A stretch of 64,000 nt of DNA from contig NZ_JAIVFT010000006.1 of the NCBI RefSeq assembly GCF_020829665.1, positions 186,001 through 250,000 on the forward strand, written 5' to 3'. Below the pieces are notes generated by a model. That model was not told the origin of the DNA and made no database searches. It saw nothing but the letters and a program-made list of their open reading frames with translations. This stretch comes from Nostoc sp. CHAB 5824. GTDB taxonomy: Bacteria; Cyanobacteriota; Cyanobacteriia; Cyanobacteriales; Nostocaceae. This document shows positions 26,931 to 35,589 of the stretch, one piece after another (the first letter of the stretch is position 1; each line of letters starts with the position of its first letter). The translations under genes were made by a program, and so were the position numbers.

Positions 26931-27521
26931 ATGAAAAATATTTTCGCCAAAATCGCTGCTACCACAGCAACCAGTGCTGCTCTTAGTCTTGCGATCGGTG
27001 CTGGTGTTAACAATCCCGCTCAAGCTATTGATTTAAAATTTGACTGGCTAGGTAATGCTGGTTATTCAGCAACAGGTTCATTCAGCTACGACGAGACTAC
27101 AGCACCTACAATTATTTCAGAAAGTGGTAGTGGAGCCACCAACTTTTTACAATCCTTGAGTGTCTCTTTCTTAGACCCATCTAATAATCCTCTTGGAACT
27201 TATAACACTGTTACTGCTGGGGTGTCAGAATCTGATTTCTTCGCTTTCAACTTTGATACTTCCGCTCAGAAATTGTTTGGCCCCTTTGATGTAGCAGGAG
27301 GAACGGGTGTCATCGGAGAATATTTCTTGCAGGGAACAGTAGGCGACTCTTTGGCATTACTTCAGGATGTCAATCAACAGGGAACATCAATAACACTAGA
27401 TCAAAATTCTGGTTCTATTCATGTATACCAAATCCCTGAACCTGCTTCTCTGCTTGGTTTACTTACATTTGCGGTATTGGGTGTAGGCTCAACTCTGAAG
27501 AAAAAGCAAGCCTCTTGCTAG
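26931..27521 (+). CDS. PEP-CTERM sorting domain protein
   Basis: The protein (about 196 residues from the ATG at 26931) has a signal peptide (MKNIFAKIAATTATSAALSL, then AIGAGVNNPAQA), a Ser/Thr-rich all-beta middle (GYSATGSFSYDETTAPTI, FDVAGGTGVIGEYFL) and a PEP-CTERM tail: VYQIPEPASLLGLLTFAVLG followed by a basic KKKQ end. PEP-CTERM tails are removed by an exosortase in bacteria that make exopolysaccharide. An upstream in-frame ATG at 26904 would add MAINFGVTT in front of the signal; I prefer 26931 because the basic N-region then starts the protein. A decayed copy of its 5' end lies 150 bases downstream, and a capsule-type glycosyltransferase follows at 28.4 kb. Confidence 0.88.
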   Translation: MKNIFAKIAATTATSAALSLAIGAGVNNPAQAIDLKFDWLGNAGYSATGSFSYDETTAPTIISESGSGATNFLQSLSVSFLDPSNNPLGTYNTVTAGVSESDFFAFNFDTSAQKLFGPFDVAGGTGVIGEYFLQGTVGDSLALLQDVNQQGTSITLDQNSGSIHVYQIPEPASLLGLLTFAVLGVGSTLKKKQASC

Positions 27522-27632
27522 AAAGTAGAGCTTCCTAGTTAGAGGTTGCCAAATTTAGTTTAATGAATCTCTATTCTAGCCCCAATAATTCAGTGAACTG
27601 GTAAGTCTATCATCCAACCTAATCAGTTTGCG

Positions 27633-27670
27633 ATCGCTCGAATACTTGTGTGAATAAGTATTCGAGCGAT
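27633..27670. terminator. 15-bp perfect hairpin after the PEP-CTERM gene
   Basis: ATCGCTCGAATACTT (27633-27647) pairs perfectly with AAGTATTCGAGCGAT (27656-27670), with an 8-base loop. It begins inside a GCGATCGC octamer. It could terminate the PEP-CTERM transcript, though no T run follows; it sits exactly between the intact gene and its decayed copy. Confidence 0.5.
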
Positions 27671-27674
27671 TATA

Positions 27675-27815
27675 ATCAAAAATATTTTCTCTAAAATTGC
27701 CCTTACTATAGCAATCAGTGTTGCGTAGGCTAGCAAAAACCGCAGGCATCGCTAGTGGTTCTAACAACCCAGATCACACACAGCTGTTGATTTCAAGTTG
27801 AACTGCCAAGGTGAT
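27675..27815 (+). pseudogene. Decayed 5' copy of the PEP-CTERM gene
   Basis: Codons from 27675 read (I)KNIFSKIALTIAISVA and then TAG, aligning with MKNIFAKIAATTATSAA of the intact gene at 26931; the start ATG has become ATC. After an inserted dispersed repeat (27723-27752, gcgtaggctagcaaaaac then cgcaggcatcgct) the similarity resumes in another frame, with AVDFKLNCQGD against AIDLKFDWLGN. So this is a tandem duplicate of the 5' end, cut by a repeat and left without a start. Nothing of the rest of the gene is recognisable further on. Confidence 0.75.
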
Positions 27816-28384
27816 ATTGCGATGCATTACACTTTTTCCCAATTACAGCTTAAAATACGAAGCTACTCAAGACACTAATGTTAAAAAGTTAGTTCCTTTG
27901 AACTACTAAAAAATTGGATGTTTACCCATGAATGCAATACTGATTACTTGGTTAAAAATACTTCATGTGCCAGTTTACAAGCCGGAATGTAGGTTATATG
28001 CATGATATTAAATATCATGTTACAATCCCCTAAGCGTAAATTTAACGATTAAATTCACTTATTGAAAAGTGAACAATTATCAAACATATGGTAGTGAACT
28101 TAAATAAGTGAACAGTCAAAAGTTATTAGTTAACACTGGTAACTTCTGACTTTACGGTTGAGGGACTTTATCCAAGCAAAAAGCTGATAATTAATAACTA
28201 ATAACTAATAGCTGTTAAAATCCACTTAGAAAATTCCTAAGCAGTGTTTATCGCAATTGTTATTTAAAAAAAATCATAATTTAATCACAACCTAAATTAA
28301 ATAATAAAAGTAGCAGCGCCTACTGACTATTAAGCAATAAATCCGCTCATCTTAGACTATCTTTGCAAAATTCACAAATAGCTC
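27816..28384. other. AT-rich intergenic region before the glycosyltransferase
   Basis: No gene is visible. The segment holds a repeated phrase (cacttattgaaaagtgaac near 28058 and aaataagtgaacagtc near 28102) and short taataacta repeats near 28190-28212. It is likely the promoter region of the glycosyltransferase. Confidence 0.4.
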
Positions 28385-29674
28385 ATGCACATTCTGATCT
28401 ATTCCTACAACTATCATCCAGAGCCGATTGGAATTGCTCCATTAATGACTGAATTGGCAGAAGGACTAGTAAAGCGAGATCATGAAGTGCGGGTGATTAC
28501 GGGAATGCCCAACTATCCTCAGCGCAAAATTTACGATGAGTATCAGGGTAAGTGGTACCTTACTGAACAAACAAATGGTGTCACCATTCAACGAAGTTAC
28601 CTCCGAATTAAGTCTAAACCTAACCTCCTAGATAGGCTGCTACTTGAGTTGAGTTTTGTTTTCACAAGCTTACCCCAAGCTTTTAAAGGCGGACGCCCCG
28701 ATGTTATTATTTTAACAGTCCCGCCTCTTTTGGGTATATTACCAGCAGCAATATTTGGTTGGTTATATAACTGCCCAGTAGTTCTGAATGTGCAAGATAT
28801 TTTACCAGAAGCTGCGGTACGTATCGGGCTATTAAAGAACAAGTGGATGATCCGAACTCTTGCAGCCCTAGAGAAATTTGCATATCGGACTGCACACACT
28901 ATTAGTGTTATCGCCGATGAGTTTCGTGAGAATTTAATAAATAAGGGAGTATCTGTTAATAAAATCGTTTGTATTCCCAATTGGGTGAATGTAAATTTCA
29001 TCCGCCCCTTACCAAAACAGAACAACTCCTGGATATTTAGCCATCAACTTGATGGAAAATTTGTAGTACTTTATTCGGGTAATATTGCTCTAACGCAAGG
29101 TTTAGAAACAGTAATAGAAGCAGCAGTTTGCTTGCGTCATATCAGGGAGATTGTCTTTGTCATTGTTGGCGAATCAATAGCATTGCAAAGGTTGCAAGAA
29201 TATTGTCTTTTAAATGGAGCAGATAATGTTTTGCTGCTACCGTTGCAGCCACGAGAAAAACTACCCGAAATGCTAGCAGCATCTGATGTCGGGTTAATTG
29301 TGCAAAAGCGCAATGTGGTTTCGTTTAATATGCCTTCAAAAATACCATTGCTGTTAGCTAGTGGTCGCCCGATTGTGGGTTCAGTTCCTGCCACTGGTAC
29401 TGCTGCAAAAGCAATCCAACTCAGTGGTGGTGGGATAATTGTTGAGCCAGAATCACCCGATGCAATGGCTGCTGCGGTGCATGATTTATATGCTAATCCT
29501 ACTCTAGGGGCGAGGCTAGGTAACGCAGGAAGACATTTTGCCGAAGAAAACTATTCCTTCGAGCAAGCACTTGATCGCTATGAAGGACTGCTTTCTCATG
29601 TTGTTGCTAACCGAAAATCAACTGTGGGTATCTTGCCGAAATTGAATTCCAAAAAATCAGTTGTGGATGGTTGA
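28385..29674 (+). CDS. Glycosyltransferase family 4 (WcaI-like)
   Basis: The 429-residue protein is a GT-B glycosyltransferase of the WcaI/colanic-acid type. It opens MHILIYSYNYHPEPIGIAPL with the typical PEPIGIAP, followed by RDHEVRVITGMPNYPQ; the middle has PVVLNVQDILPEAAVRIGLL; and the C-terminal domain has KFVVLYSGNIALTQGLETVI, PREKLPEMLAASDVGLIV and the donor-binding block MPSKIPLLLASGRPIVGSVP with GGGIIVEPESPDAM. It probably adds a sugar to a lipid-linked exopolysaccharide intermediate at the membrane. The neighbouring PEP-CTERM protein fits an exopolysaccharide context, but there are no other polysaccharide genes in the window. Confidence 0.88.
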   Translation: MHILIYSYNYHPEPIGIAPLMTELAEGLVKRDHEVRVITGMPNYPQRKIYDEYQGKWYLTEQTNGVTIQRSYLRIKSKPNLLDRLLLELSFVFTSLPQAFKGGRPDVIILTVPPLLGILPAAIFGWLYNCPVVLNVQDILPEAAVRIGLLKNKWMIRTLAALEKFAYRTAHTISVIADEFRENLINKGVSVNKIVCIPNWVNVNFIRPLPKQNNSWIFSHQLDGKFVVLYSGNIALTQGLETVIEAAVCLRHIREIVFVIVGESIALQRLQEYCLLNGADNVLLLPLQPREKLPEMLAASDVGLIVQKRNVVSFNMPSKIPLLLASGRPIVGSVPATGTAAKAIQLSGGGIIVEPESPDAMAAAVHDLYANPTLGARLGNAGRHFAEENYSFEQALDRYEGLLSHVVANRKSTVGILPKLNSKKSVVDG

Positions 29675-30609
29675 AGAGGACTGGAGACTGGGGATTTTTT
29701 ACAAAAATGGGATGCAATACTACTCGCTTTGTGCATTTTGAACTCCAAGTTTGGTTTTGGGAAAGGGTTAAAGGTTTTTTCTTTCCCTTTTCCCCAAAAC
29801 CCGACAAGTATTGAAATGGGATGCTCTCTTAATTAGCGAACATTAAGCTACTAGAAAGGCAAAACCGTAATTAGGAAAAATTAAATCACCCAAATGGGTG
29901 AGTTAAAAATCAACCGATTGGGTGACCTAAGTGTAGGAAGTTAAGACTGCTCAAAAATAGGACTCTAAAGAACACTAATTGATTGCATGTCGTTCTTGGT
30001 GAAGGTAGCTTGATGAAACTTATAACCTTGCTTAATAAAGCTGAATTCAGTACGTAGGCGTAGCCCGCCGTTGGCGTACTCCTATGGGGATCTTGCTACG
30101 CGCAGCGTGTTGCAGACAAGCCTCAGTAGGCATCGCTCCATACTTTTCTCTTCCCTAAGATAAGTATTCACTACAACTTAAGAGCGATAGACTCATCTAT
30201 AACTTATACCAATCTCGTATTTTATGTGGTTATAATGCAAGCAAGCGCTTGCAAACTCTGATGAAAAACTTAGCATTAAGGACGGCACAAACTCATACAC
30301 GCTTGATAAAGGCAGCAACTAAGATGTGCTTTTTCCCTGAGCAAAATCCAGGGTTTATGCTGATTCAAAAAGTTTTAGAAATCATACGTATAAACAACTT
30401 ATAGGAGTTAGAAAATGTACAAATTAACTATAGTATTATGAACATATTTGTGCGTTTTAAGTGCTAGACATCGTGAGCGATCGCCCAAATACCCAAGTAT
30501 ATATTTATTACCAACATCAAGAAAAAAAGGCTAAAAAACTATTCAAATAATGCTTTTTTAGCGAAGAGTAGATTGCCCAAGTCTAAATCCACAAGACGAG
30601 AAACCGAAG
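29675..30609. other. Long intergenic region with dispersed repeats and a micro-ORF
   Basis: No full gene is seen in 935 bases. Visible are a hairpin-like pair cacccaaatgggtg / accgattgggtgacc (about 29887-29927), a dispersed repeat (gtacgtaggcgtagcccgcc with gttggcgtactcctat, about 30050-30085), a palindrome gcaagcgcttgc (about 30243-30256), and a ribosome-binding site with a nine-codon ORF (aggagttagaaaatg, 30415-30441, encoding MYKLTIVL). The last may be the stump of a lost gene. Confidence 0.5.
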
Positions 30610-32196
30610 ATGTCGCATTCTGAGTTCCCTGATTCTCCCCTGCCCGTTGAAATAGAACAGCCTGTTGTTAATGATGCTAATCAAGAGTCACAACCATTGC
30701 CAGAGCGATCGCCTAAGCCACCTCAAAAGCGGCGTTGGCCCTTGCTGTTGGGAATTATCTTGTTAATTGCGGGTGTTGGTATTGGTTGGCGCTGGTGGCA
30801 AACTAGCCGTGCTAGTGATGCACCAGGTGGTGCTGGAGCAGCTGCTGGTCAACCTAAGGCAGTTCCCGTCAAGTTAGCAACTGTGCAAACTGAAACTGTG
30901 CAGGAAAGTTCGGAGTTTATTGGCTCCTTAGAGGCTCCAAGTTCGGTAATCATCAAGCCACAGGTTGAAGGACGAGTTACGCAGATTTTCATCAAAGAGG
31001 GCAACCGTGTTCAACAAGGGCAAGTTATTATTAGCTTGCAAAGTGATGATGTTCAAGCGCAATTATTACAAGCAAAAGCCGGACTAGAACAAGCTCAAGC
31101 ACGTCTTGCTGAACTCAAAGCAGGTACGCGACAAGAAGAAGTTGCCCAAGCTAGAGCAGAGTTAACCCAAGCCCAAGCTCGCTTTAAAGATGCCCAATCG
31201 GGATCGCAACCAGAAGAAATTGCTCAGGCTGAGGCTCAAATTCAGTCTGCTAAATCTAACGTGGAACTAGCACAGTCACGAGCTAAACGATACGCACAAT
31301 TGAGAAAAGAGGGCGCAGTTTCCCAAGATGTCCTAGAAGGATATGTCAAAGAACAGCAAAGTGCTGAAGCTGCCCTTGTCGTAGCCCAGAAACGCCTCGA
31401 CCAACTCCGCCAAAGCAGAAATTCTAGTATCAATGAGCTAGCTGGTGCCCTGGAACAACAGAAACAGAACTTAAGGCAGCTAGAAAATGGTTCCCGTCCA
31501 GAAGAAATTGCCCAAGCGCGATCGCAAGTAAGCCAAGCAGCTGCCCAAGTCCAAGCTGCCCAAGTTCAACTGCAATACACAAAAGTCCTTGCACCTTTCA
31601 CTGGTATTGTTGGTGATATTCCAGCAAAGGTGGGAGATTATGTGCAAAAAGCAGATCAGCTCACTACACTGACTAGAAATGACTCTTTAGAACTGAATAT
31701 TTCCGTTCCTTTAGAAGAAGCCAAAAAGTTGCGCTTGGGATTACCAGTGCAAATGCTGAACACCCAAGGCAAACCCACAGCAAGGGGTAAGGTGAGTTTC
31801 ATCTCTCCAGATGCCAGTTCAGATTCGCAGACCGTTTTGGCTAAAGCCAACTTTGGCAATTCTAGAAGTCAACTAGTCAATCGCCAGTCAGTGCAAACCA
31901 AAGTGATCTGGAACGAACGTCCAGGAATTTTAGTTCCAGTTACAGCAATATCTCGCTTGGGTGGGGAGACTTTTGTGTTTGTCGCTCAAGCACCAGCAGA
32001 AAAATCTAAACCTGGAGCGCCATCTTTAGTAGCTCAACAAAAACCTGTGAAACTGGGAGTTATTGAGGAGAATAATTATCAAGTTATCGAAGGACTAAAA
32101 GCTGGAGACAAAATTGTTGTTTCCGGTATTCTCAACCTAACTAATGGCGCTCCCATCACTCCTGCACCGGAAGAAGTGGGTAGTCGGAAGCCTTAG
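30610..32196 (+). CDS. RND/HlyD efflux periplasmic adaptor subunit
   Basis: A membrane-fusion protein of the HlyD/AcrA type, which bridges an inner-membrane pump and an outer-membrane channel. The 528 residues have a Pro-rich cytoplasmic N-terminus, one membrane segment (about 43-62, RWPLLLGIILLIAGVGIGW), a barrel/lipoyl part (SSVIIKPQVEGRVTQIFIKEG and VQQGQVIISL), and a long coiled-coil hairpin with repeated AQAxxARLAEL and SQPEEIAQAEAQIQSA heptads (about 155-320). The return lipoyl half follows (YTKVLAPFTGIVGDIPAKVG), and then the beta-barrel and membrane-proximal domain (ENNYQVIEGLKAGDKIVVSG). The permease gene that should follow is only a fragment (32369-32938), so this adaptor is an orphan or serves a pump encoded elsewhere. 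Confidence 0.92.
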   Translation: MSHSEFPDSPLPVEIEQPVVNDANQESQPLPERSPKPPQKRRWPLLLGIILLIAGVGIGWRWWQTSRASDAPGGAGAAAGQPKAVPVKLATVQTETVQESSEFIGSLEAPSSVIIKPQVEGRVTQIFIKEGNRVQQGQVIISLQSDDVQAQLLQAKAGLEQAQARLAELKAGTRQEEVAQARAELTQAQARFKDAQSGSQPEEIAQAEAQIQSAKSNVELAQSRAKRYAQLRKEGAVSQDVLEGYVKEQQSAEAALVVAQKRLDQLRQSRNSSINELAGALEQQKQNLRQLENGSRPEEIAQARSQVSQAAAQVQAAQVQLQYTKVLAPFTGIVGDIPAKVGDYVQKADQLTTLTRNDSLELNISVPLEEAKKLRLGLPVQMLNTQGKPTARGKVSFISPDASSDSQTVLAKANFGNSRSQLVNRQSVQTKVIWNERPGILVPVTAISRLGGETFVFVAQAPAEKSKPGAPSLVAQQKPVKLGVIEENNYQVIEGLKAGDKIVVSGILNLTNGAPITPAPEEVGSRKP

Positions 32197-32326
32197 TTGA
32201 AGACGAGAAGGGAGCAGGGGGAGCAGGGGGCAGAGGACTTGGGGACAAGGAGAATTAGGGACAAGGGGAAAGACTCGTTGCAAGTTTTCACTCAAGTAGG
32301 ACTTACGCAGAAGAGATCCCCCAACC

Positions 32327-32367
32327 CCCTTAAAAAGGGGGGATCTGAAAAGCCCCCTTTTTAAGGG
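32327..32367. repeat. MITE-like inverted repeat at the RND permease breakpoint
   Basis: CCCTTAAAAAGGGGG (32327-32341) pairs perfectly with CCCCCTTTTTAAGGG (32353-32367). It is preceded by the common Nostoc phrase taggacttacgca (about 32297-32309; also at 39212). Its last base lies two bases before the first codon of the surviving permease frame, so it marks the break. Confidence 0.8.
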
Positions 32368-32368
32368 A

Positions 32369-32938
32369 GTGATTGGGTTGTTTATTGTTTCCTTGGGAAT
32401 GACTGCTTGGCTGTACACCACAGTACCAACAGCCTTTCTCCCAGATGAAGACGAAGGCTACTTCATCACAATTATCCAAGGGCCGCAAGGGGTTTCGTTG
32501 CAATACACCAGCGATGTCATTGCACAGGTAGAAAAAGAACTTCTGCAAATTCCGGAAATGTTGGGGACTTTTGCGATCGGAGGATTTGGTTTTAGTGGTA
32601 ACACAGCTAACAGTGGCATCATATTTACAACTTTAAAACCTTGGGACGAGCGCTCAAGACCAGATCAATCAGTACAAGCGATTATTGGCAAGTTGCAGGG
32701 TAAGTTGTTGTCCATCCCAGAAGCCAGGGTTTTTCCTGTGAATCCCCCACCAATTCAGGGTTTAGGCAACTTTAGCGGCTTCGTCTTTCAATTACAAGAC
32801 CGCAGAGGTAACAGTGGCTTAGAAAATCTGGTACAGTCGATGGGTCAGTTGCTAGGTCGCGCCAATCAAGAACTGCAAACAGAAGCAGTTTCCTTGGATA
32901 GAAAAACTGTTGCATATTCAACAAAAGCTGAGGATTGA
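32369..32938 (+). pseudogene. RND efflux permease (HAE1/AcrB type), internal fragment
   Basis: The 190 codons correspond to the segment of an AcrB-type permease starting in the transmembrane helix after the first half (IGLFIVSLGMTAWLYTTVPT) and running through the second porter region: AFLPDEDEGYFITIIQGPQG, ELLQIPEMLGTFAIGGFGFS and LGNFSGFVFQLQDRRGNSG. A complete pump has over 1000 residues and 12 membrane helices, so the N-terminal half and the whole C-terminal membrane domain are gone. The 3' end runs out in an unrelated-looking tail (KTVAYSTKAED). A MITE-like inverted repeat sits at the 5' break. There is no start other than a GTG that was formerly an internal Val. Confidence 0.88.
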
Positions 32939-33061
32939 GTATTTCTTTTTCTCAGATCATTTCGCCCAATTGTAGCGACAGTTTATCATCCTCTGAACTG
33001 TCGCTGCATATCGTAAAAGTAAAATGAGACAATAGGGCAGACTACTTTTAAAGGTGAAGGC

Positions 33062-33232
33062 ATAAGAATCGCTATTGGCAGTGATGAACGCACCAACTTT
33101 ACCGACTGGATGTTGCAAGAACTTAAGCAGCGTGGGCATGAAGTTATACCCTTCGCTTCCCTAGCCGAGAATGATCTTGAAGTTGATTGGCCCCTCAGTT
33201 GTAGTAAAGTTGCTTTGACAGTACTCCTTTAA
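33062..33232 (+). pseudogene. Truncated rpiB-like (RpiB/LacA/LacB family) gene
   Basis: The frame reads ATA-RIAIGSDERTNFTDWML, then QELKQRGHEVIPFASLAEND and LEVDWPLSCSKVA before breaking into repeat DNA. It matches the N-terminal 50 residues of the sugar-phosphate isomerase RpiB/LacAB family as found in cyanobacteria (RIAIGSDE opening, GHEVIPF strand). The start codon is ATA instead of ATG, and two-thirds of the gene, including the active-site Cys region, is missing. The 3' edge of the fragment coincides with the beginning of a 42-bp tandem repeat (33223). Confidence 0.8.
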
Positions 33233-33390
33233 TGAGTCTTTAATATTCATTAATGAGGCTCAGAACTCCTTTAATGAGTCTTTGATACTCATTAATGAGG
33301 CTCGGAACTCCTTTAATGAGTCTTTGATATTCATTAATGAGGCTCGGAACTCCTTTAATGAGTCTTTGATATTCATTAATGAGGCTTAGA
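33223..33390. repeat. Four tandem copies of a 42-bp unit
   Basis: Units start at 33223, 33265, 33307 and 33349, each beginning actcctttaatgagtcttt and ending in cattaatgaggct plus 4-6 variable bases; a fifth start (actcc) follows at 33391. Within a unit TTTAATGAG and CTCATTAA can pair, so each unit may form a small hairpin; the second unit keeps the pairing best. The copies differ at only a few positions. The array begins inside the broken rpiB-like frame. Confidence 0.92.
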
Positions 33391-33463
33391 ACTCCGTCGC
33401 GTTCAAATTTTAACGTAGGGCTACCGCAGAGGCGCAGAGGACACAGAGAAAAGAGAATAGTGC

Positions 33464-35380
33464 TTATTTCAGTAATCTAAGACCACTGAGGGTAACTAAC
33501 ACTGTAGAACCTTCATGCCCAATGACGCCGATGGGTAGGTTAATATTTCCTAGAAAGTTGCCCACCAAAAGCAATATAATGAAACCCAACGCTACGACTA
33601 TATTCTGTTTGACTATGGCTTGCGATTGCCTACCCAAATGCATCGCTACAGCAATTTTTTCTAGCCTGTCTGCCATCAGTACTATATCTGCGGTTTCCAA
33701 CGCCACATCGCTACCAGATACGCCCATCGCTATACCTACAGATGCTTGTGCTAGGGCTGGTGCATCATTTATCCCATCGCCTACCATTGCCACAGTTTGA
33801 TATTCTTGCTGTAAACGGCGGATAACATCCAGCTTATCTTCTGGTAGAAGTTGAGCATATACCCGATCAATTCCTACTGCTTTGGCGACACTGTTAGCAG
33901 TTTCCTGATTATCGCCGGTTAACATGACAATTTGTTCAACTCCCAATTTCTTTAACCGGGTAATGGTTGCGGCTGCTTGCGATCTTACTTTATCTGCGAT
34001 CGCAATTACACCCATCACCTCTGCCCCTCTGCTTCCCTGTGCTACCCAAACCACAGTTTTACCTTCTTGCTCTAAAGATTGAGCCATTTCTTGCAATTCT
34101 TCAGGTAAATTTGTCACATACTGCTGTACAAAAGTGGCATTCCCCACAATTATCTGTTGTTCTTGGGCGATTCCCACAATTCCCTGCCCAGGTATAGCTT
34201 GCACTTGGACTGCACCAACCCAATCCCAATCACCAGCCGCCTGCACAATTGTCTTACCGATGGGATGTTCGGAAGAGGATTCCACACTAGCGGCGGCTTT
34301 TAATACATCTGCCTGGGTGTATTTACTAACTGAAATTATCTGAAATATCTGCACCTGTCCTGTTGTTAAAGTACCAGTTTTATCAAATGCGATCGCTCGG
34401 ACTTTGCCAATTTTCTCCAACTGCGCCCCATTTTTAAACAAAATCCCCTGTCTTGCACCATTGGCAATTCCCGACAGCAGCGTGGGCATAATTGCAGCCA
34501 TCAGCGCACAGGGAGAAGCCACCACTAGGAAAGTAAGAGCGCGATAAATCGTCGTTTCCCAATCCCAACCCCAGAGAAATGGCGGTAAAGTTGCTAGCAA
34601 TATCCCGGCTACTACAATGACTTTGGCATATCCTTTCTCAAAGCGATCGATAAACTCTTGCGAAGGAGGTGCTTCTGTCTGCGCTTGTTCTACCAAGCGA
34701 ATCACCCGTTGAATTAAACTGCTTTGGGCTGGTTTGTGTAACTTAATCTGCAATGCGCCATAGCCGTTGAGTGTGCCGGCAAATACTTCTGCGCCCACTG
34801 TTTTCTCTACAGGTAAAGACTCGCCTGTAATTGCAGCTTGATTGAGGGTGCTGTAACCAGATAAAATTATCCCATCAGTAGGAATTAGCTCTCCGGGTTT
34901 GACAACAATTTCATCACCCACTTTTAGCTGAGTGATAGGAATTTCCTCTTCCCTTCCCTGAAGCAAAACCCTTGCTGTATCTGGTGTCAGGCTCATCAAA
35001 CTCTTGATACTTCGCTCAGTTCGCTGCATTGCATAGCCTTCTAATGCGCCACTGATGGCAAAGATGAGAATCAAAATTGCCCCATCAATAATTAGATGAT
35101 ATTCTCCTCGCCATAAGCCGAGGCTAGCAGCACCAATAGCCGCCACAATCATCAGCAAATCTACATCAAATTCTTTTTCTTTGAAGAGAGTAGTCAATCC
35201 CTCTCGCGCACTTTCGTAACCACCAATTACATAAGCAGCGGGTAGCAGCAGTAACGCCAATCCCAACCAACCGAGATGCAAGGCGAACCATCCGAGAAAT
35301 AATAGGAATCCACACAAAAGGGCGGCTACGGTATCTGCGTGTTCTCTAGTAAATTGGCCCAAACGTTGGGGGTAGAGCAT
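33464..35380 (-). CDS. coaT: P1B-type metal-transporting ATPase, CoaT-like cobalt exporter
   Basis: A 638-residue P-type ATPase without an N-terminal heavy-metal-binding domain. It has the TGES actuator motif (AAITGESLPVEKT), the transport-site SPC motif in LVVASPCALMAAIMP, the phosphorylation site DKTGTLTTG, the nucleotide-binding HP pair (SSEHPIG), and the hinge MVGDGINDAPALA. SPC plus the late HEGSTVLVT motif is the signature of the P1B-4 subgroup (Co2+, also Fe/Zn), which includes Synechocystis CoaT. The gene faces a MerR-type operator (35413-35449), and a CoaR-like regulator lies at 37246. In Synechocystis the coaT and coaR genes are divergent neighbours; here an ATPase/Toprim-like pair lies between. 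Cobalt as substrate is inferred from this context. Confidence 0.9.
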   Translation of the reverse strand: MLYPQRLGQFTREHADTVAALLCGFLLFLGWFALHLGWLGLALLLLPAAYVIGGYESAREGLTTLFKEKEFDVDLLMIVAAIGAASLGLWRGEYHLIIDGAILILIFAISGALEGYAMQRTERSIKSLMSLTPDTARVLLQGREEEIPITQLKVGDEIVVKPGELIPTDGIILSGYSTLNQAAITGESLPVEKTVGAEVFAGTLNGYGALQIKLHKPAQSSLIQRVIRLVEQAQTEAPPSQEFIDRFEKGYAKVIVVAGILLATLPPFLWGWDWETTIYRALTFLVVASPCALMAAIMPTLLSGIANGARQGILFKNGAQLEKIGKVRAIAFDKTGTLTTGQVQIFQIISVSKYTQADVLKAAASVESSSEHPIGKTIVQAAGDWDWVGAVQVQAIPGQGIVGIAQEQQIIVGNATFVQQYVTNLPEELQEMAQSLEQEGKTVVWVAQGSRGAEVMGVIAIADKVRSQAAATITRLKKLGVEQIVMLTGDNQETANSVAKAVGIDRVYAQLLPEDKLDVIRRLQQEYQTVAMVGDGINDAPALAQASVGIAMGVSGSDVALETADIVLMADRLEKIAVAMHLGRQSQAIVKQNIVVALGFIILLLVGNFLGNINLPIGVIGHEGSTVLVTLSGLRLLK

Positions 35381-35412
35381 GAGAAGTGAATTAACAGGGA
35401 CTCTCTCACGCT

Positions 35413-35449
35413 AAACCTTGACATTAATGTTAATGTCAAGGTTTATAAT
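35413..35449. promoter_or_regulatory. MerR-type operator/promoter (probable CoaR site)
   Basis: A perfect inverted repeat, arms AAACCTTGACATTAA (35413-35427) and TTAATGTCAAGGTTT (35430-35444) around TG. On the plus strand it contains TTGACA (35418-35423) and, after a 20-base spacer, TATAAT (35444-35449). A 19-20 base spacer is the hallmark of MerR-family-activated promoters, where the regulator untwists the DNA. On the minus strand the same element gives TTGACA (35439-35434), a 20-base spacer and a weaker TAGCGT, placing a start about 20 bases ahead of coaT. So the operator is symmetric but the better -10 faces the ATPase gene. CoaR binding is inference from the neighbouring coaR. Confidence 0.8.
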
Positions 35450-35456
35450 GATTTTG

Positions 35457-35518
35457 AAACGCTTCAGGCGCGCAAAGGTACGCAGAGTTAAAGCTTTCTC
35501 TGTATTCTTGAAGCGTTT
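35457..35518. repeat. Hairpin with a dispersed repeat in its loop
   Basis: AAACGCTTCA (35457-35466) pairs with TGAAGCGTTT (35509-35518), followed by TT. The 42-base loop contains gcgcaaaggtacgcagag, the reverse complement of the repeat at 19047-19083. It lies between the rightward promoter and the ATPase gene, so it could weaken read-through. It looks like a terminator or palindrome into which a repeat was inserted. Confidence 0.6.
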
Positions 35519-35589
35519 TTTAAGCCGGATGTGGGGAAATGCGACGATTTAACAGTTATCTTTAAAATTGCGCTAGAAGGGAAAAATCT

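Noticed and set aside
26710..26934. ORF between glyS and the PEP-CTERM gene
   Set aside because: It has no recognisable domain, runs through a likely promoter region and ends inside the PEP-CTERM signal sequence.
33223..33390. CRISPR array
   Set aside because: The 42-bp units are contiguous, with no unique spacers between them, and there are no cas genes.
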